Assembly: GCF_033118175.1 (NCBI RefSeq)
Contig: NC_083714.1
Location: 9,052,001 to 9,116,000, forward strand
Source: Dama dama
Lineage: Eukaryota > Chordata > Mammalia > Artiodactyla > Cervidae
Reading direction: 5' to 3'
DNA length: 64,000 nucleotides
Shown in pieces: positions 32,823 through 44,454 of the stretch. The translations under genes and the position numbers were made by a program. The notes below the pieces were generated by a model. The model did no database searches, was not told the DNA's origin, and saw only the letters and a list, made by a program, of their open reading frames with translations. Each line of letters opens with the position of its first letter. Position 1 is the first letter of the stretch.

Positions 32823-32925
32823 CTAGTTTGTTTTTTCCTGCTGCTTAAGAGAGATAAAAATGTCTGACACTTGCAGCCTATTTTCTCCATTTGGAGAGCC
32901 CTGGCCTGTTAAGTCAAACTACATC
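32165..32925 (-). mobile_element. Probable nested LTR-like segment within the provirus
   Basis: Between pol and gag-pro remnants lies non-coding text unlike pol. On the minus strand it has an AATAAA in 'gttaataaaactgtatttgc' (about 32490-32515) and an internal near-repeat 'ttaacatagcttaaga' (32513 and 32618). It also has a (TA)n run and a C/A-rich head 'aacaggccagggctctccaa'. A solo LTR of another element that inserted and took the place of pol would explain this. The ends are not fixed. Confidence 0.45.
32772..32820. repeat. (TA)n microsatellite
   Basis: An unbroken alternating TA run of about 24 units. Confidence 0.97.
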
Positions 32926-33157
32926 GGCCAAGTAAAAGACTGAAGGTTTGTGGGGGCAGGGGCCCAAAAAGTCCAGTAGGTATTTTAGAGAGGACTGCTT
33001 GAGGGTAAAGGAGTTTAGGGGTGGTATATTGAGGGCAGCACTGCCGGATGTTGAGGGTTTGAGGGAAAAGATGGAATATTCCCCTGGTTTTTGTTGAAGG
33101 GGACCTGGGAGGTCTCTTGCTTGGAGTTTCCTGGAATAGGTTTTTTTTCAATATCAA
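32905..33157 (-). pseudogene. pro: gag-pro / dUTPase-like remnant
   Basis: In minus sense the text after the zinc-finger region is proline-rich ('LFGPLPPQTF') and ends 'SLLLGRCSLT', which resembles the 'GLLLGRSSLT' motif of betaretroviral dUTPase. It stops abruptly where the LTR-like segment begins, which marks the left edge of the rearrangement. Confidence 0.55.
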
Positions 33158-33159
33158 AT

Positions 33160-34580
33160 TTAGATTTACACTCTTTGGCCCAGTGCATTTCTCTACGGCA
33201 GCAAGGGCAGATTTTTGGAGGTTTTGTTTTTTGTTATTTTCTTGACTTTCTTAGGGCAGCCTTTTTTTAAATGGTTCTTATCTCTACATGTAAAGCATCT
33301 TTTATTTCTCTTTTTAAAGCAAGCACCCATTGTCTTAACTAGCATTTGCATTTTTTGAGTTTTTAATCTTATATTGTGACAAGCCTTTATGAAAAATAGT
33401 CCCTGTCTCACGAATTGGGGCTATAGCCCTTTGACATTCCTGATTTGCATTTTCATAAACAAGTAATTTTTCTAGTTGCCTTTTAGCTTCTTCTCCAATT
33501 ACTCTACGGGAAATAGCAGTTTCTAATCTAGCTAAGAAATCAGCATACATTTTATTAGGTCCCTGCAATATTTTAATGTAGCTACCTGTAAGCTCCCCTT
33601 GAGGAGTAATTCGAGCCCAAGCTTCAAGGGCCACTGTTTTTAATTGATCAGGCAACAAAGGAGGGCATCGTATTTGAGCTTCTATAGTGTCAAACTGTCC
33701 GGTCAAATGTTCGTCAAATTGTCTATAGCGTCAAATTACATCTCAAAAGTAGTGAGTGCCAGACTGAGCATTTCTGTTAGCATGATCTCTGGCTATATCT
33801 TGAAACCACATTGTCCATTGAAGATACTCTCCTGGTTTAAGGAGAGTTTTTATTAAAATTCGCCAATCATAGGGAATAAAGGTTCCAATAGAAGACGCCA
33901 TAGCATTTAGAATCTCTCTAGAAAAAGGCAAGTGTGGGCCATACATAGTTACAGCCTTTTTCATTTGTTGCACTTGAAAAAGGTTAATACCTTTATACTG
34001 AGGTATTATCTGCCCTTGAGCATCAGCATTTCTTAAAACTGGAAAGGCAGAAAAACCATCAGCTTCAGAGACTTGTGATTACAAAGCCAGCAATTCAGAG
34101 AGCCTCTGTTGCGAAGGAGGTAGATTATTGTTATTCAGAAAGGTGTTGTCAGTTTTCATGCTAAAAGGTGTCTTAAGGGAGTCGTTGTCAGAATCATTAG
34201 GTTTTATCGAGGGAGAGACTTTGGGATATGTGCCCTCCAGCAGGGGAGGAGCTCTTGGAGCAACTGGGGCAGGGTTGGTAGGAAAATCTTGAAGTATCTT
34301 TTGTTGTTCTAATTGGGCCTTTTGTAAGGTATCATCATCTAATTTATATTCATGTAATAAGTGTTCTGCCTGTTGCCAGATATCATGAGGGCTAGAATTA
34401 CCTCGAAATGGCAGAATCACAGTTTCAATGAGAGCCCATAGGGGCCAGAAATCTATCAGAACTACCTTCATTAGGGAACCAAGGGTTACATTCAACCACT
34501 GTCTGAAGGAAAGCCTCTATTCTCTGGTGTGAAACTGAAAATCCCTGAACTTTAAATAAGAGCTAAAGTAAAGTAGAAAA
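33160..34580 (-). pseudogene. gag: gag pseudogene (matrix, capsid, nucleocapsid)
   Basis: Gag forms the virus core. In minus order there is a matrix-like part with 'AFLQTVVECNPWFPNE' (about 34520-34465) and a linker to 34079. The capsid follows at 33973-33335 ('AVTMYGPHLPFSREILNAM', 'LTGSYIKILQGPNKMYADFL'). The nucleocapsid has 'CFTCRDKNHLKKGCPK' and 'CPCCRREMHWAKEC', two zinc knuckles. In-frame stops occur at 34079-34081 and 33743-33745, and the nucleocapsid is in a different frame from the capsid. The order and knuckles fit a betaretrovirus-like element. It is nonfunctional. Confidence 0.88.
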
Positions 34581-34676
34581 GTGAGGGGGCTTTCCAGCCG
34601 ATTGACCCGTGTCTTAATACTTACCAGCCTCAATAGGCCCTGGGGGTCAATCCGTCCAAAGCCATGTGTACCAAGT

Positions 34677-34694
34677 CCCTGTTGCTGGGCGCCA
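34677..34694 (-). promoter_or_regulatory. Primer binding site, tRNA-Lys-like variant
   Basis: Two bases inside the 5' LTR, the minus strand reads TGGCGCCCAGCAACAGGG. This resembles the complement of a lysine tRNA 3' end (tRNA-Lys3 class: TGGCGCCCGAACAGGG) with two extra bases after the first eight. A plausible splice donor 'CTG|GTAAGTATT' follows at about 34624. Confidence 0.75.
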
Positions 34695-34696
34695 CT

Positions 34697-35000
34697 TGTT
34701 GGTCCTTTAATGGACCAGAACCTGGTGGTCCAGAGTCGACGGCAAGAAAGTAAGAGAGAGAAAGAGGCTAATATCCCCTGGTTTATGCGGAAAGCCAATA
34801 GAGTCCTGTTCTTAGGGCTCACGCTGCTGCACGTAGGCACCAGGCACCCTCTCGAGTGGGTGAAGGCACAGTGCGCCTTCTCGAGAGGGTCTTAGAAGTC
34901 CAGGCAAGAAAGTGAGCTCAGTGGGCCTCTGTGCTCCAAGGAATTAGCCAGAAATAGAGAGAGAGAGAGAGAGAGAGGGAAGGAGGGAGGAAGGGAGGGA

Positions 35001-35038
<38 letters not shown>

Positions 35039-35406
35039 GGAGGAGTAGAAAGAAAGGAAGACACGGGAACCAAAGGTCTGATGGAGCAAAGGTGTTTTAA
35101 TCAACATGGCTTGGGCATATATACTGTCTTACAAGGTGGTTATTCTCAGCAAAGATAAACATTAAAATTCCAGACTTACAAAACATAAGATGATCCCTAT
35201 CAAAGAGAGAGTTGCAAACAATCACCTTTTCATGAGAAGGAAGAGGGTACTTATCACTGTAATGAGAAATGCCTGGATTCCTCAGCCCCAGGAAAGGCGT
35301 GCCTCTCCTCTTAATTCCTGAATATTCAGGAATTAATAAGGGCCAGAGGGTTCCTGACAGATCCAAAACAGCACACAGGAAGCCTCTTGTTAAATGCTTC
35401 CTGACA
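34697..35406 (-). repeat. 5' LTR of the provirus
   Basis: Same sequence as the 3' LTR with nine substitutions and a longer GA tract (34956-35036), which accounts for its extra 12 bp. It carries the TATATA and ATTAAA seen in the other LTR. Confidence 0.93.
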
Positions 35407-38400
35407 CATATATATGTGTTAATATACTTTATGTGTGTTTTTCCTTCTGACATACTTCAGTCTGTATAATAGGCTCTAGTTTCATCTACCTCATTAGAAG
35501 TGATTCAAATATGTTCTTTTTAGTAGCTGAGTCATATGTATCACGGTTTTCTTTTCTGCGTGTATGCTGAAAGACATCTAGATTGCTTCCATATCCTAGC
35601 TATTGGAAACAGTGCTGCAATGAGCATTGGGGTACACATGTCTTTTTCAGTTCTGGTTTCCTCAGTGTGTGCCTAGCAGTGGGATTTCTGGGTTGTATGG
35701 CAATTCTGTTTCCAGTTTTTTAAGGAATCCCCACACTGTTCTCCATAGTGGCTGCTCTAGTTTGCACTCCCACCAATGGTGTAAGAGGGTTCCCTTACTC
35801 TGCAGCCTCTCCAACATTTATTGTTTGTAGATTTTTTGATAGCACCCATTCTGACCAGCGGGAGATGATCCCTCATTGTGGTTATGATTTGAATTTCTCT
35901 GATAATGAGTGATGTGGAGCATCTTTTCATGTGTTTGTTAGCCATTTGTATGTCTTCTTTGGAGAAAGTCTCTTCAGTTCTTTGTCTCATTTTTTGATTG
36001 GGTTATTTATTTTTCTGGTGTGGAGCTGCTTGCATATTTTTGAGATTAATTCTTTGTCAGTTGCTTCATTTGCTATTATTTTCTCCCATTCTGAAGGCTG
36101 TCTTCACCTTGCTCATAGTTTCCTTTGCTGTCCAAAAGCTTTTAAGTTTAATTAGGTCTGGTTTGTTTAATTTTGCTTGTATTTCCATTACTCCGAGAGG
36201 TGTGTCATAGAATATCCTACTGTGATTTATGTAAGGGAGTGTTTTGAATATGTTCTCCTCTAGGAATTTTATAGTTTCTAGTCCTTCGTTTGAATCTTTC
36301 ATCCATTTTGAGTTTATTTTTGTGTATGGTGTTAGAAAGTGTTCTAGTTTCCTTCTTTTACATTTGGTAGACCCGTTTTCCCATCACCACTTCTTAAAGA
36401 GATTGTCTTTTCTCCACTGTATATTTTTGCATCCTTTGTTAAAGATATGGTGTCCGTGGGTGTGTGGATTTATCTCTGGGCTTTCTGTTTTGTTCCTTTG
36501 ATGTATATTTCTGTCTTTGTTCCAGTACCATACTGTCTTGATGACTGTAGCTTCGTAGTATAGTCTGAAGGCAGGCAGATTGATTCCTCCTCTTCCACTC
36601 TTCTTTCTCAAGATTGCTTTGGCTATTTGAGGTTTTCTGTATTTCAATACACATTGTGAAATTGTTTATTCTCATTCTGTGAAAAATACCATTGATAGCT
36701 TGATAGGGATTGCATTGAATCTATAGATTGCTTTGGGTAATATACTCATTTTCACTATATTGATTCTTCAGATACATGAACATGGTATATTTCTCCATAT
36801 ATTTGTGTAATCTTTGAATTCTTTCATCAGTGTTTTAACATTTTATATATGTAGGTCTTTTGTTTCTTTAGGTAGTTTTTATTCCTAAGCATTTCATTCT
36901 TTTCATCACAATGCTGAAAGTGATTGTTTATTAATTTCACTTTCTGTTTTCTCATTGTTAGTGTATAAAAATGCAAGGGATTTCTGTGTATTAATTTTAT
37001 ATCCTGCAACTTTTTTATATTCACTGATTAGCTGTATTAATTTCTGGTGGTGTCTTCAGGGCTTTCTCTGTAGAGGATTATGTCATCTGCAAACAGTGAG
37101 AGTTTTACTTCTTCTTTTCCCATTTGGATTCCCTTATTTTTTTTCTTCTCTGATTGCTATGACTAAAGCTTCCAAAACTATGTTGAATAGTAGTGGTGAG
37201 AGTGGGCACTCTTGTCTTGTTCCTGACTTTAGGGGAAATGCTTTAAAGTTTTTGCCTTTGAGGATAAAGTTTGCTATGGTTTTATCATATATGACTTTCA
37301 TTATGTTGAGTTGTGTTCCTTCTATACCTGCTTTCTGGAGTGGTTTTTATCATAAATGCATGTTGAATGTTGTCAAAGGCTTTCTCTGCCTCTATAGAGA
37401 TAATCATATGGTTTTTATCTTTCAGTTTGCTAATGCAATTTATCACATTGATTGATTTGCAAATATTGAAGAATCCTTGCATCCCTGGGATAAACCCATT
37501 TGGTCATGATGTCTGACCTTTTGAATATGTTGTTGGATTCTGTTTGCTAGAATTTGTTGAAGATTTTTCATCTGTGTTCATCAATGATATTGGCCTGTAA
37601 TTTTTTTTTTTTATTTGGGGCATCTTTGTCTGGTTTTGGGATTAGGGTGATGGGGGCCTCATAAAATGAGTTTGGGCATTTACCTTGTGCAATTTTTTGG
37701 AAGAGTTTGAGTAAGATAGGTGTTATCTCTTTAATTGTTTGGTATAATTCACCTGTGAAGCCAACTGGTCCTGGGCTTTTGTTTGTTCGAAGATTTTTAT
37801 TACAGTTTCAAGTTCCGTGCTTTTGATGGGTATGGTAAGATTTTTTTTTAAATTTCTTCCTGGTTCAGTTTTGGAAGGTTATACTTTTCTAAGAATTTGT
37901 CCTTTTCTTCCAGGTTGCCCATTTTATTTTCATATAGCTGGTGATAGTAGTCTCTTGTGATTCTTTGTATTTCTGTGTTGTCTGTTGTGATTTCTGCATT
38001 TTCATTTCTAATATTGTAGATTTGATTCTTCTCCCTTTTTTACCTGATGTGTTTGGCTAATGTTTTGTCTATTTTATTTATCTTCTCAAAGAACCAGCTT
38101 ATAGTTTTGTTGATTTTTGCTACAGTCTGCTTTTTCTTTCACTTGTTTCTGCCCTAATTTTTATGATTTTTTCCTTCTACTAAGCCTGGGGTTCTTCATT
38201 TCTTCTTTTTTTAGTTGCTTCAGGTGTAAAGGTAGGTCATTTATTTGATGTTTCTCTTGTTTCTTGAGGTAAGCTCTTATTGCTATCAACTTTCCCCTTA
38301 GCACTGCTTTACTGAATGGCATAGGATTTGGGTTCTCGTGTTTTAATTTTCATTTGTTTCTATGCATATTTTGATTTCTTTTTTTATTTCCTCTGTAATT

Positions 38401-39112
38401 TGTGGGTTATTCAGAAGCACGTTGTTTAGCCTCCATAAATTTTTAGTTTTAATACTTTTTCCCTGAAGTTGACATCTAATCTTACCTCATTGTGATCAGA
38501 AAAGATGCGTGAAATGATTTCGATTTTTTTGAATTTACCAAGGCTAGATTCATGGCCCAGAATGTGATCTGTTCTGGGGAATGTTCCATGTGCACTTGAG
38601 AGAAAGGTGAATTTCATTGTTTTGGGTGAAATATCCTATCAATATCAATTAGGTTTAACTGGTCCATTGTATCATTTAAACTTTGTGTTTCCTTGCTAAT
38701 TTTCTGTTTGGTTGATCTATCCATAGGCGTGAGTGGCATATTAAAGTCTTCTACTCTTATTGTGCTACTGTTAATTTCCCCTTTCCTACTTGTTAGCATT
38801 TGTCTTACATATATTGAGCTTCTCCTATGTTGGGTGCATATATATTTATAACTATTATATCTTCTTCTTGCTTTGATCCTTTGATCATTATGTAGTGTCC
38901 TTCTTTGTCTCTTTTCACAGCCTTTCTTTCAAAGTCTATTTTATCTGATATGAGTATTGATACTCCTGCTTTCTTTTGGTCTCCATTTGCATGACATACC
39001 TTTTCTGAAAACTTTATGTTCACTCTGTATGTGTCCCTTGGTATGAGGTGAGTCTCTTGTATCAGCATGTGTAGGGATCTGCTTTTGTAACTATTTTTAC
39101 AATACTTCTTTG
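35407..39112 (-). mobile_element. Ruminant L1, main part (continues 28956-29324)
   Basis: Minus strand. The ORF2 C-terminus and 3'UTR lie at 35413-36300 and the RT at about 36380-37500 (for example 'SIEAEKAFDNIQHAFM' at 37482-37285). The linker and endonuclease lie at 37900-39110 ('FLSSAHGTFPRTDHILGH', 'LIPRDTYRVNIKFSEKVCHA'). There are many stops and frameshifts. With the provirus removed it joins the 3' end at 28956-29324. The 5' end near 39112 is truncated. Confidence 0.88.
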
Positions 39113-39114
39113 TT

Positions 39115-39371
39115 ATGTATCTATCCATTTGCCAATGTCTCTGTTCAATCATCAATTGACCTTTTTCCTTGGCGCATTTTCTGGTAAATTGCAGACATCA
39201 GTATGTCTCTCCATAAGTATTTCTGCAAGCCTGCCATTAAGTAGTGAGCCTTGTTTGTTTACAGCAATGTTCTTTGGATAAAAACTTTACATACAATGAA
39301 ATGTACCAATCTTTTTTTCCTACTCATGTTACTTTTTAATTGAAGTATAGTTGATTTACAATGTTGTGTTA
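39115..39371. repeat. Composite block, copy A left part
   Basis: Text from 'tgttatgtatctatccattt' through 'cagacatcagtatgtctctc' and 'attgaagtatagttgattta' is shared with 46663-46920. It is interrupted at 39372 by a BovB insertion and resumes at about 42205. Confidence 0.7.
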
Positions 39372-41876
39372 AGTTCAGTTCAGTTCAGTTCAGTTGCTCA
39401 GTCCAGACTGACTCTTTGCAACCCCATGAACTGTAGCATTCCAGTCCTCCCTGTCCATCACCAACTCCCAGAGTTTACCCAAACTCATGTCCATTGAGTT
39501 GGTGATGCCATCCAGCCATCTCATCCTCTGTTGTCGCCTTCTCCTCCTGCGCCCAATCCCTCCCAGCATCAGTATCTTTACCAAGGGGTTGGCTCTTGGC
39601 ATCAGGTGGCCAAAGTGTTGGAGTTTAGCTTCTTCATCAGTCCTTTCAATGAACACCCAGGACTGATCTCCCTTAGGATGGACTGGTTGGATCTCCTTGC
39701 AGTCCAAGGGACTCTCAAGAGTCTTCTCCAACACCACAGTTCAAAAGCATCAATTCTTCAGGGCTCACCTTTCTTTACAGTCCAACTCTTACATGCACAT
39801 ATGCCTACTGGAAAAACCATAGCCTTGACTAGATGGACCTTTGTTGACAAGGCAATGTCTCTGCTTTTTAATATGCTATCTAGGTTGGTCATAACCTTTC
39901 TTCCAAGGAGTAAGCGTCTTTTAATTTCATGGCTGCAGTGAACATCTGCAGTGATTTTGGAGCCCCCGAAAATAAAGTCAGCCACTGTTTCCCCATCTAT
40001 TTGCCATGAAGTAATGGGACCAGATGCCATGATCTTAGTTTTCTGAATGTTGAACTTTAAGCCAACTTTTCACTCTCCTCTTTCACTTTCATCAAGAGGC
40101 TCTTTAGCTCTTCTTCACTTTCTGCCATAAGGGTGGTGTCATCTGCATATCTGAGTTTATTGATATTTCTCCTGGCAGTCTTGATTCCAGACTGTGCTCA
40201 TTCTAGTCCAGCGTTTCTCATGATGTACTCTGCTATAAGTTAAGTAAGCAGGGTGACAATATACAGCCTTGACGTACTCCTTTCTCTATTTGGAACCAGT
40301 CTGTTGTTCCATGTCCAGTTCTAACTGTTGCTTTTTGAACCTGCATACAAGTTTCTCAAGAGGCAGGTCAGGTGGTCTGATATTCCTGTCTGTTTCAGAA
40401 TTTTCCACAGTTTATTGTGATCCACATAGTCAAAGATCTTGACATAGTCAATAAAGCAGAAATAGATGCTTTTCTGGAACTCTCTTGCTTTTTCAATGAT
40501 CCAGTGGGTGTTGGCAATTTGACCTCTGGTTCCTCTGCCTTTTCTAAACCAGCTTGAACATCTGGAAGTTCAGAGTTCATGTACTGCTGAAGCCTGACTT
40601 GGAGAATTTTGAGCATTACTTTACTAGCGTGTGAGATGCGTTCAAATGTGCGGTAGTTTAAGCATTCTTTGGCATTGCCTTTCTTTGGGATTGGAATGAA
40701 AACTGACCTTTTCCAGTCCTCTGGCCACTGCTGAGTTTTCTCAATTTGCTGACATATTGAATGCAGCACTTTCACAACATCATCTTTTAGGATTTGAAAT
40801 AGGTCAACTGGAATTCCATTGCCTCCACTAGCTTTGTTCGTAGTGATGCTTCCTAAGGCCCACTTAACTTCAGATTCAGGATGTCTGCCTCTAGGTGAGT
40901 GATCACACCATCGTGATTATCTGGGCCATGAAGATGTTTTTTGCAGAGTTCATCTGTGTATTTTTGCCATCTCTTCTTAATATCTTCTGCTTATGTTAGG
41001 TCCATACCGTTTCTGTCCTTTATTTACCCCATTTTGCATGAAACATTCCATTGGTATCTCTCATTTTCTTGAAGAGATCTCTAGTCTTTCCCATTCTATT
41101 GTTTTCCTCTATGTCTTTGCCCTGATCGCTGAGGAAGGCTTTCTTATCACTCCTTGCTATTCTGTGGAACTCTGCATTCAAATGGGTATATCTTTCCTTT
41201 TCTCCTTTGCTTGTAGCTTCTCTACTTTTCACAGCTATTTGTAAGGCCTCCTCAGACAGCCAGTTTGCTGTTTTGAAATTCTATTTCTTGTCTATGGTCT
41301 TGCTACCTGTCGCCTGTACAATGTCACAAACCTCCATCCATAGTTCATCAGACACTCTGTCTATCAGGTCTAGTCCGTTAAATCTCTTTCTCATTTCCAC
41401 TGTATAACAATAAGGGATTTGATTTAGGTCATACCTGAATGGTCTAGTGGTTTTCCCCACTTTCTTAAATTTAAGTCTGAATTTGGCAATAAGGAGTTCA
41501 TTATTGTTCATCACATTATAGACTGTGATCTGAGTCACAGTCAGCTCCGGGTCATGTTTTTGCTGATTGTATAGAGCTTCTCCATCTTTGGTTGCAAAGA
41601 ACACAATCAGTCTCATTTTGGTGTTGATCATATGGTGATGTCCATGTGTAGTCTTCTCTTGTGTTGTTGGAAGAGGGTGTTTGCATGACCAGTGCGTTCT
41701 CTTGGCAAAAGTCAATTAGCATTTGCACTGCTTCATTCTGTACCCCAAGGCCAAATTTGCCTGTTACTTGAGGTGTTTCTTGACTTCCTACTGTTGGATT
41801 CCAGTCCCCTATCATGAAAATGACATCTATTTGGGGTGTTAGTTCTAAAAGGTCTTGTAGGTCTTCATACTGTTTA
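39372..41876 (-). pseudogene. BovB (RTE) LINE, about 2.5 kb, inactive
   Basis: The 3' end with repeated 'cagtt' units starts at about 39372. In minus order the C-terminal part lies at 39390-40030. The RT lies at 40395-40775 ('QQWPEDWKRSVFIPIPKKGN', 'LQQYMNSELPDVQAG'). The linker lies at 41020-41232, and the endonuclease at 41552-41815 ('MIGDWNPTVGSQETPQVTGK') has a 'GDWN' motif. It is 5' truncated near 41876. Frameshifts separate the parts. Confidence 0.9.
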
Positions 41877-41882
41877 TGGGGT

Positions 41883-42165
41883 TTTCATGGAGAAAGAAAT
41901 GGCACCCCACTCCAGTACTCTTGCCTGGAAAATCCCATGGAATGAGGAGCCTGGAGGCTGCAGTCCATGGGGTTGCTAAGAGTTGGACACGACTGAGCTA
42001 CTTCACTTTCACTTTTCACTTTCATGCATTGGTGAAGGAAATGGCAACCCACTCCAGTGTTCTTGCCTGGAGAATCCCTGGGATGGTGGAGCCTGGTGGG
42101 CTGCCATCTATGGGGTCACACAGAGTCGGACATGATTGAAGTGACCCAGCATAGCATAGCATGGG
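41883..42165 (+). mobile_element. Bov-tA SINE bodies, tandem pair
   Basis: Two bodies follow each other: 'aatggcaccccactccagta' (41899) to 'acacgactgagctacttcac', then 'atggcaacccactccagtgt' (42041) to 'cggacatgattgaagtgacc'. Both lack a full tRNA head, so this is a body dimer or two truncated insertions. Confidence 0.82.
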
Positions 42166-42204
42166 GTTCTCAATGCAAGAATACAGAAATGGTTTGCCAT
42201 TTCC

Positions 42205-42905
42205 TTTCTGCTTTATAGCAAAGTGATTCAGTTATACATATATATGTGTATACATACATCATGTGTGTGTGTATATGTGTGTGTATGTATATATATATAT
42301 AGATATATAGATATAATATATTCTTTTATTTCATCTTTACTTTTTTTTTCTTTTGGCTACACTTTTAACCATGTCAGATTAGTTCCCTGACCAGGGATTG
42401 AACATGCATGCCCTGCAGTGGAAGTGTGGAGTCATAACCACTGAACTGCCAGGGATGTCCCATATATATTCTTTTCCATCATGATTTATCATAGTATACT
42501 GAATATAGTTCTCTGTCCTCGACAGTAGGAACTTGTCAATCCATTCCATATACTCTAGTTTATATCTCTTAACCCCAATCTCATACTCCATTGCTCCCCC
42601 AATTCTCTCAGCCTTGGAAACCACAAGTCTGTTCTCTATGTCCACAAGTGTGTTTCTGTTTCATACATGTGCTCATTTGTGTTATATCTTAGATTCCACA
42701 TTTAAGTGATATCATTTGTTGTTTGTCTTTCTCTGTGTGCCTCACTTTAGTTAATATGATTGTCTCTCAGTCCATGCATGTTGATTCAAATGGCCTTATT
42801 GTTGTAGCTGTACAGATTCTTGTATCCTTTTAACCATACATAGAGGTATTCATCTGTGGTTATTTTCCTGGATATATTATGAAAACTTGTGTAGTACACC
42901 ACTCT
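42205..42905. repeat. Composite block, copy A right part
   Basis: From 'tttatagcaaagtgattcag' to 'catacatagaggtattcatc' and 'atattatg' it parallels 46925-47572, including an embedded CHR SINE at the same place. The base resembles the cetartiodactyl L1 3' end seen reversed. Confidence 0.7.
42355..42466 (-). mobile_element. CHR-type tRNA-derived SINE
   Basis: The minus strand reads 'ggacatccctggcagttcag' then 'ccctggtcagggaactaatc', the tRNA-Glu-like head of CHR SINEs shared by ruminants, hippos and whales. Confidence 0.8.
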
Positions 42906-42954
42906 TGGAATAGCACGTCCATTTTGAAGCTGTATTTGTATTTTATATGTTTAT

Positions 42955-43307
42955 GTCAGTCAGTTCAGTTCAGTCAGTCAGTCGTGTCTGACTCTTTGTG
43001 ACCCCATGGACTATAGGACACCAGGGTTCCCTATCCATTAGCAACTCCTGGAGCCTACTCAAACTCATGTCCATCGAGTGGGTTATGCCATCCAAACATC
43101 TCATCCTCTGTCTTCCCCCTCACCTCCTGCCTTCAGTCTTTCCCAACATTAGGGACTTTTCCAGAGAGTCAGCTCTTCCCATCAGTTGGCCAAATTATTG
43201 GGAGTTTCAGCTTGAGCATCAGTCCTTCCAATGCATATTCAGGACTAATTTCCTTTGGGATTGACTTGTTTGATTTCCTTACATTCCAAGGGACTCTCCA
43301 GAGTGTA
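42955..43307 (-). mobile_element. BovB 3' end fragment
   Basis: 'cagtcagttcagttcagtca' begins the 3' terminus. 'ccatggactataggacacca' and 'aactcatgtccatcgagtgg' follow. It is 5' truncated at the start of the minisatellite. Confidence 0.88.
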
Positions 43308-44095
43308 TATGGGTATGGATAAATATTTATTGTGCTTATAGTGGCCTCTCATGGAGAAAGAGAAGATTGCTTATGAATGTAATTTATAAAATCCACATGT
43401 GTTCTCTCAAATGTATATGTCAGTTCAGTTTAGTCGTTCAGTATGTCTGACTCTTTGCGACCCCATGGACTGCAGCACACCAGGCTTCCCTATCCATCAC
43501 GTCTCCTGGAGCTTGCTGAAACTCATGTCCATTAAGTCGGTGATGACATCCAACCATCTCACTCTCTGTCATCCACTTCACCTCCTCCCTTCAATCTTTC
43601 CCAACATCAGGGACTTTTCCAGTGAGTCAGCTCTTCACATCAGGTGGCCAAAGTATGTGGGTGTGAGTAAATATTTACTGTACCTTTGCTGCCCTGTCGT
43701 GGAGAAATAGAAGAATGGTTATGAATGCAATTCATAAAATCCGGATGTATTCTCACATATATATATATATATATATGTGGGTATGAATAAATATTTACTG
43801 TGCATATGATGCCCTCTCAGGGATAAACAGAAAAATGCTAATGAATGAAATTTACAAAATCCAGGTATTCACTCATATGTATATGTGTGTATGAATACAT
43901 ATTTACTGTGCTTATGCTGACGTCTTGTGGAGAAATAGAATGCTTATGAATGTAGTGTATAAAATTCAGATGTATTCTCTCGTAAGTACATGTGGGTATG
44001 AATAAATATATACTGTGATTATTCTGCCCTCTCGTGGAGAAATAGGAGAGTGCCTATGAATGCAATTTATAAAAACCAGATGTTTTCTTTACATG
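43308..44095. repeat. Minisatellite, five units of about 100-115 bp
   Basis: Units start at about 43308, 43653, 43776, 43880 and 43989 with 'tatgtgggtatgaataaata' followed by 'ttactgtgcttatgctgccc', 'tctcgtggagaaatagaa', 'tgcttatgaatgcaatttat' and 'aaaatccagatgtattctct'. The first unit is split from the rest by a BovB tail at 43420-43652. I do not recognise the unit. 44100-44270 has nothing else. Confidence 0.88.
43420..43652 (-). mobile_element. BovB 3' end fragment inside the minisatellite
   Basis: 'gtcagttcagtttagtcgtt' begins the 3' terminus. 'ccatggactgcagcacacca' and 'catctcactctctgtcatcc' follow. It lies between minisatellite units 1 and 2. Confidence 0.88.
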
Positions 44096-44454
44096 TTGAA
44101 AATGATATTGTATAACTTTCTAAAAAATAGATACATGCTCATAACAGAAAATGTGAAGTTGCTAAAAAAATACAATGACAGAAAAAAATCACCCATGATT
44201 TCATATACCATTGGCTCAGAATTTTGAGTTCCTGGGAAGAGGAGATAAAAAGATGAGGGTGCACTAGTTCTTTTAGTATAAAATCATTTTTCCTGCTATT
44301 TGAATGCTAATGTAGAACTTGGTTCTGATACGTTGATTCTTGCTTTGTTTACTCATCTTTAAGCTTCTATTTTTACAAATGCCTAGTAATTTGACCCCTT
44401 GTTTAGAGACTCTTTGCTCCAAGGTTTTTTGTTTTTGTTTTTGTTTTTTTTGCA

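Larger units (their letters stand above)
29325..35406 (-). mobile_element. Class II (betaretrovirus-like) endogenous provirus, defective
   Basis: Two LTRs (29325-30022 and 34697-35406) bound the element. CATATA at 29319-29324 and 35407-35412 is a 6-bp target duplication, normal for class II elements. It reads on the minus strand: 5' LTR, primer site, gag, gag-pro remnant, a short pol remnant, env remnant, polypurine tract, 3' LTR. The internal part is about 4.7 kb against the 7-8 kb expected, and stops and frameshifts break every gene. It sits inside a same-strand L1. The two LTRs differ at nine substitutions that I count, apart from the GA tract, so insertion is fairly recent on a mammalian scale. 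Confidence 0.93.

Noticed and set aside
29325..35406. Possibility of an intact retrovirus
   Set aside because: Gag has in-frame stops and a frame change, reverse transcriptase is absent, integrase is partial and env is interrupted.
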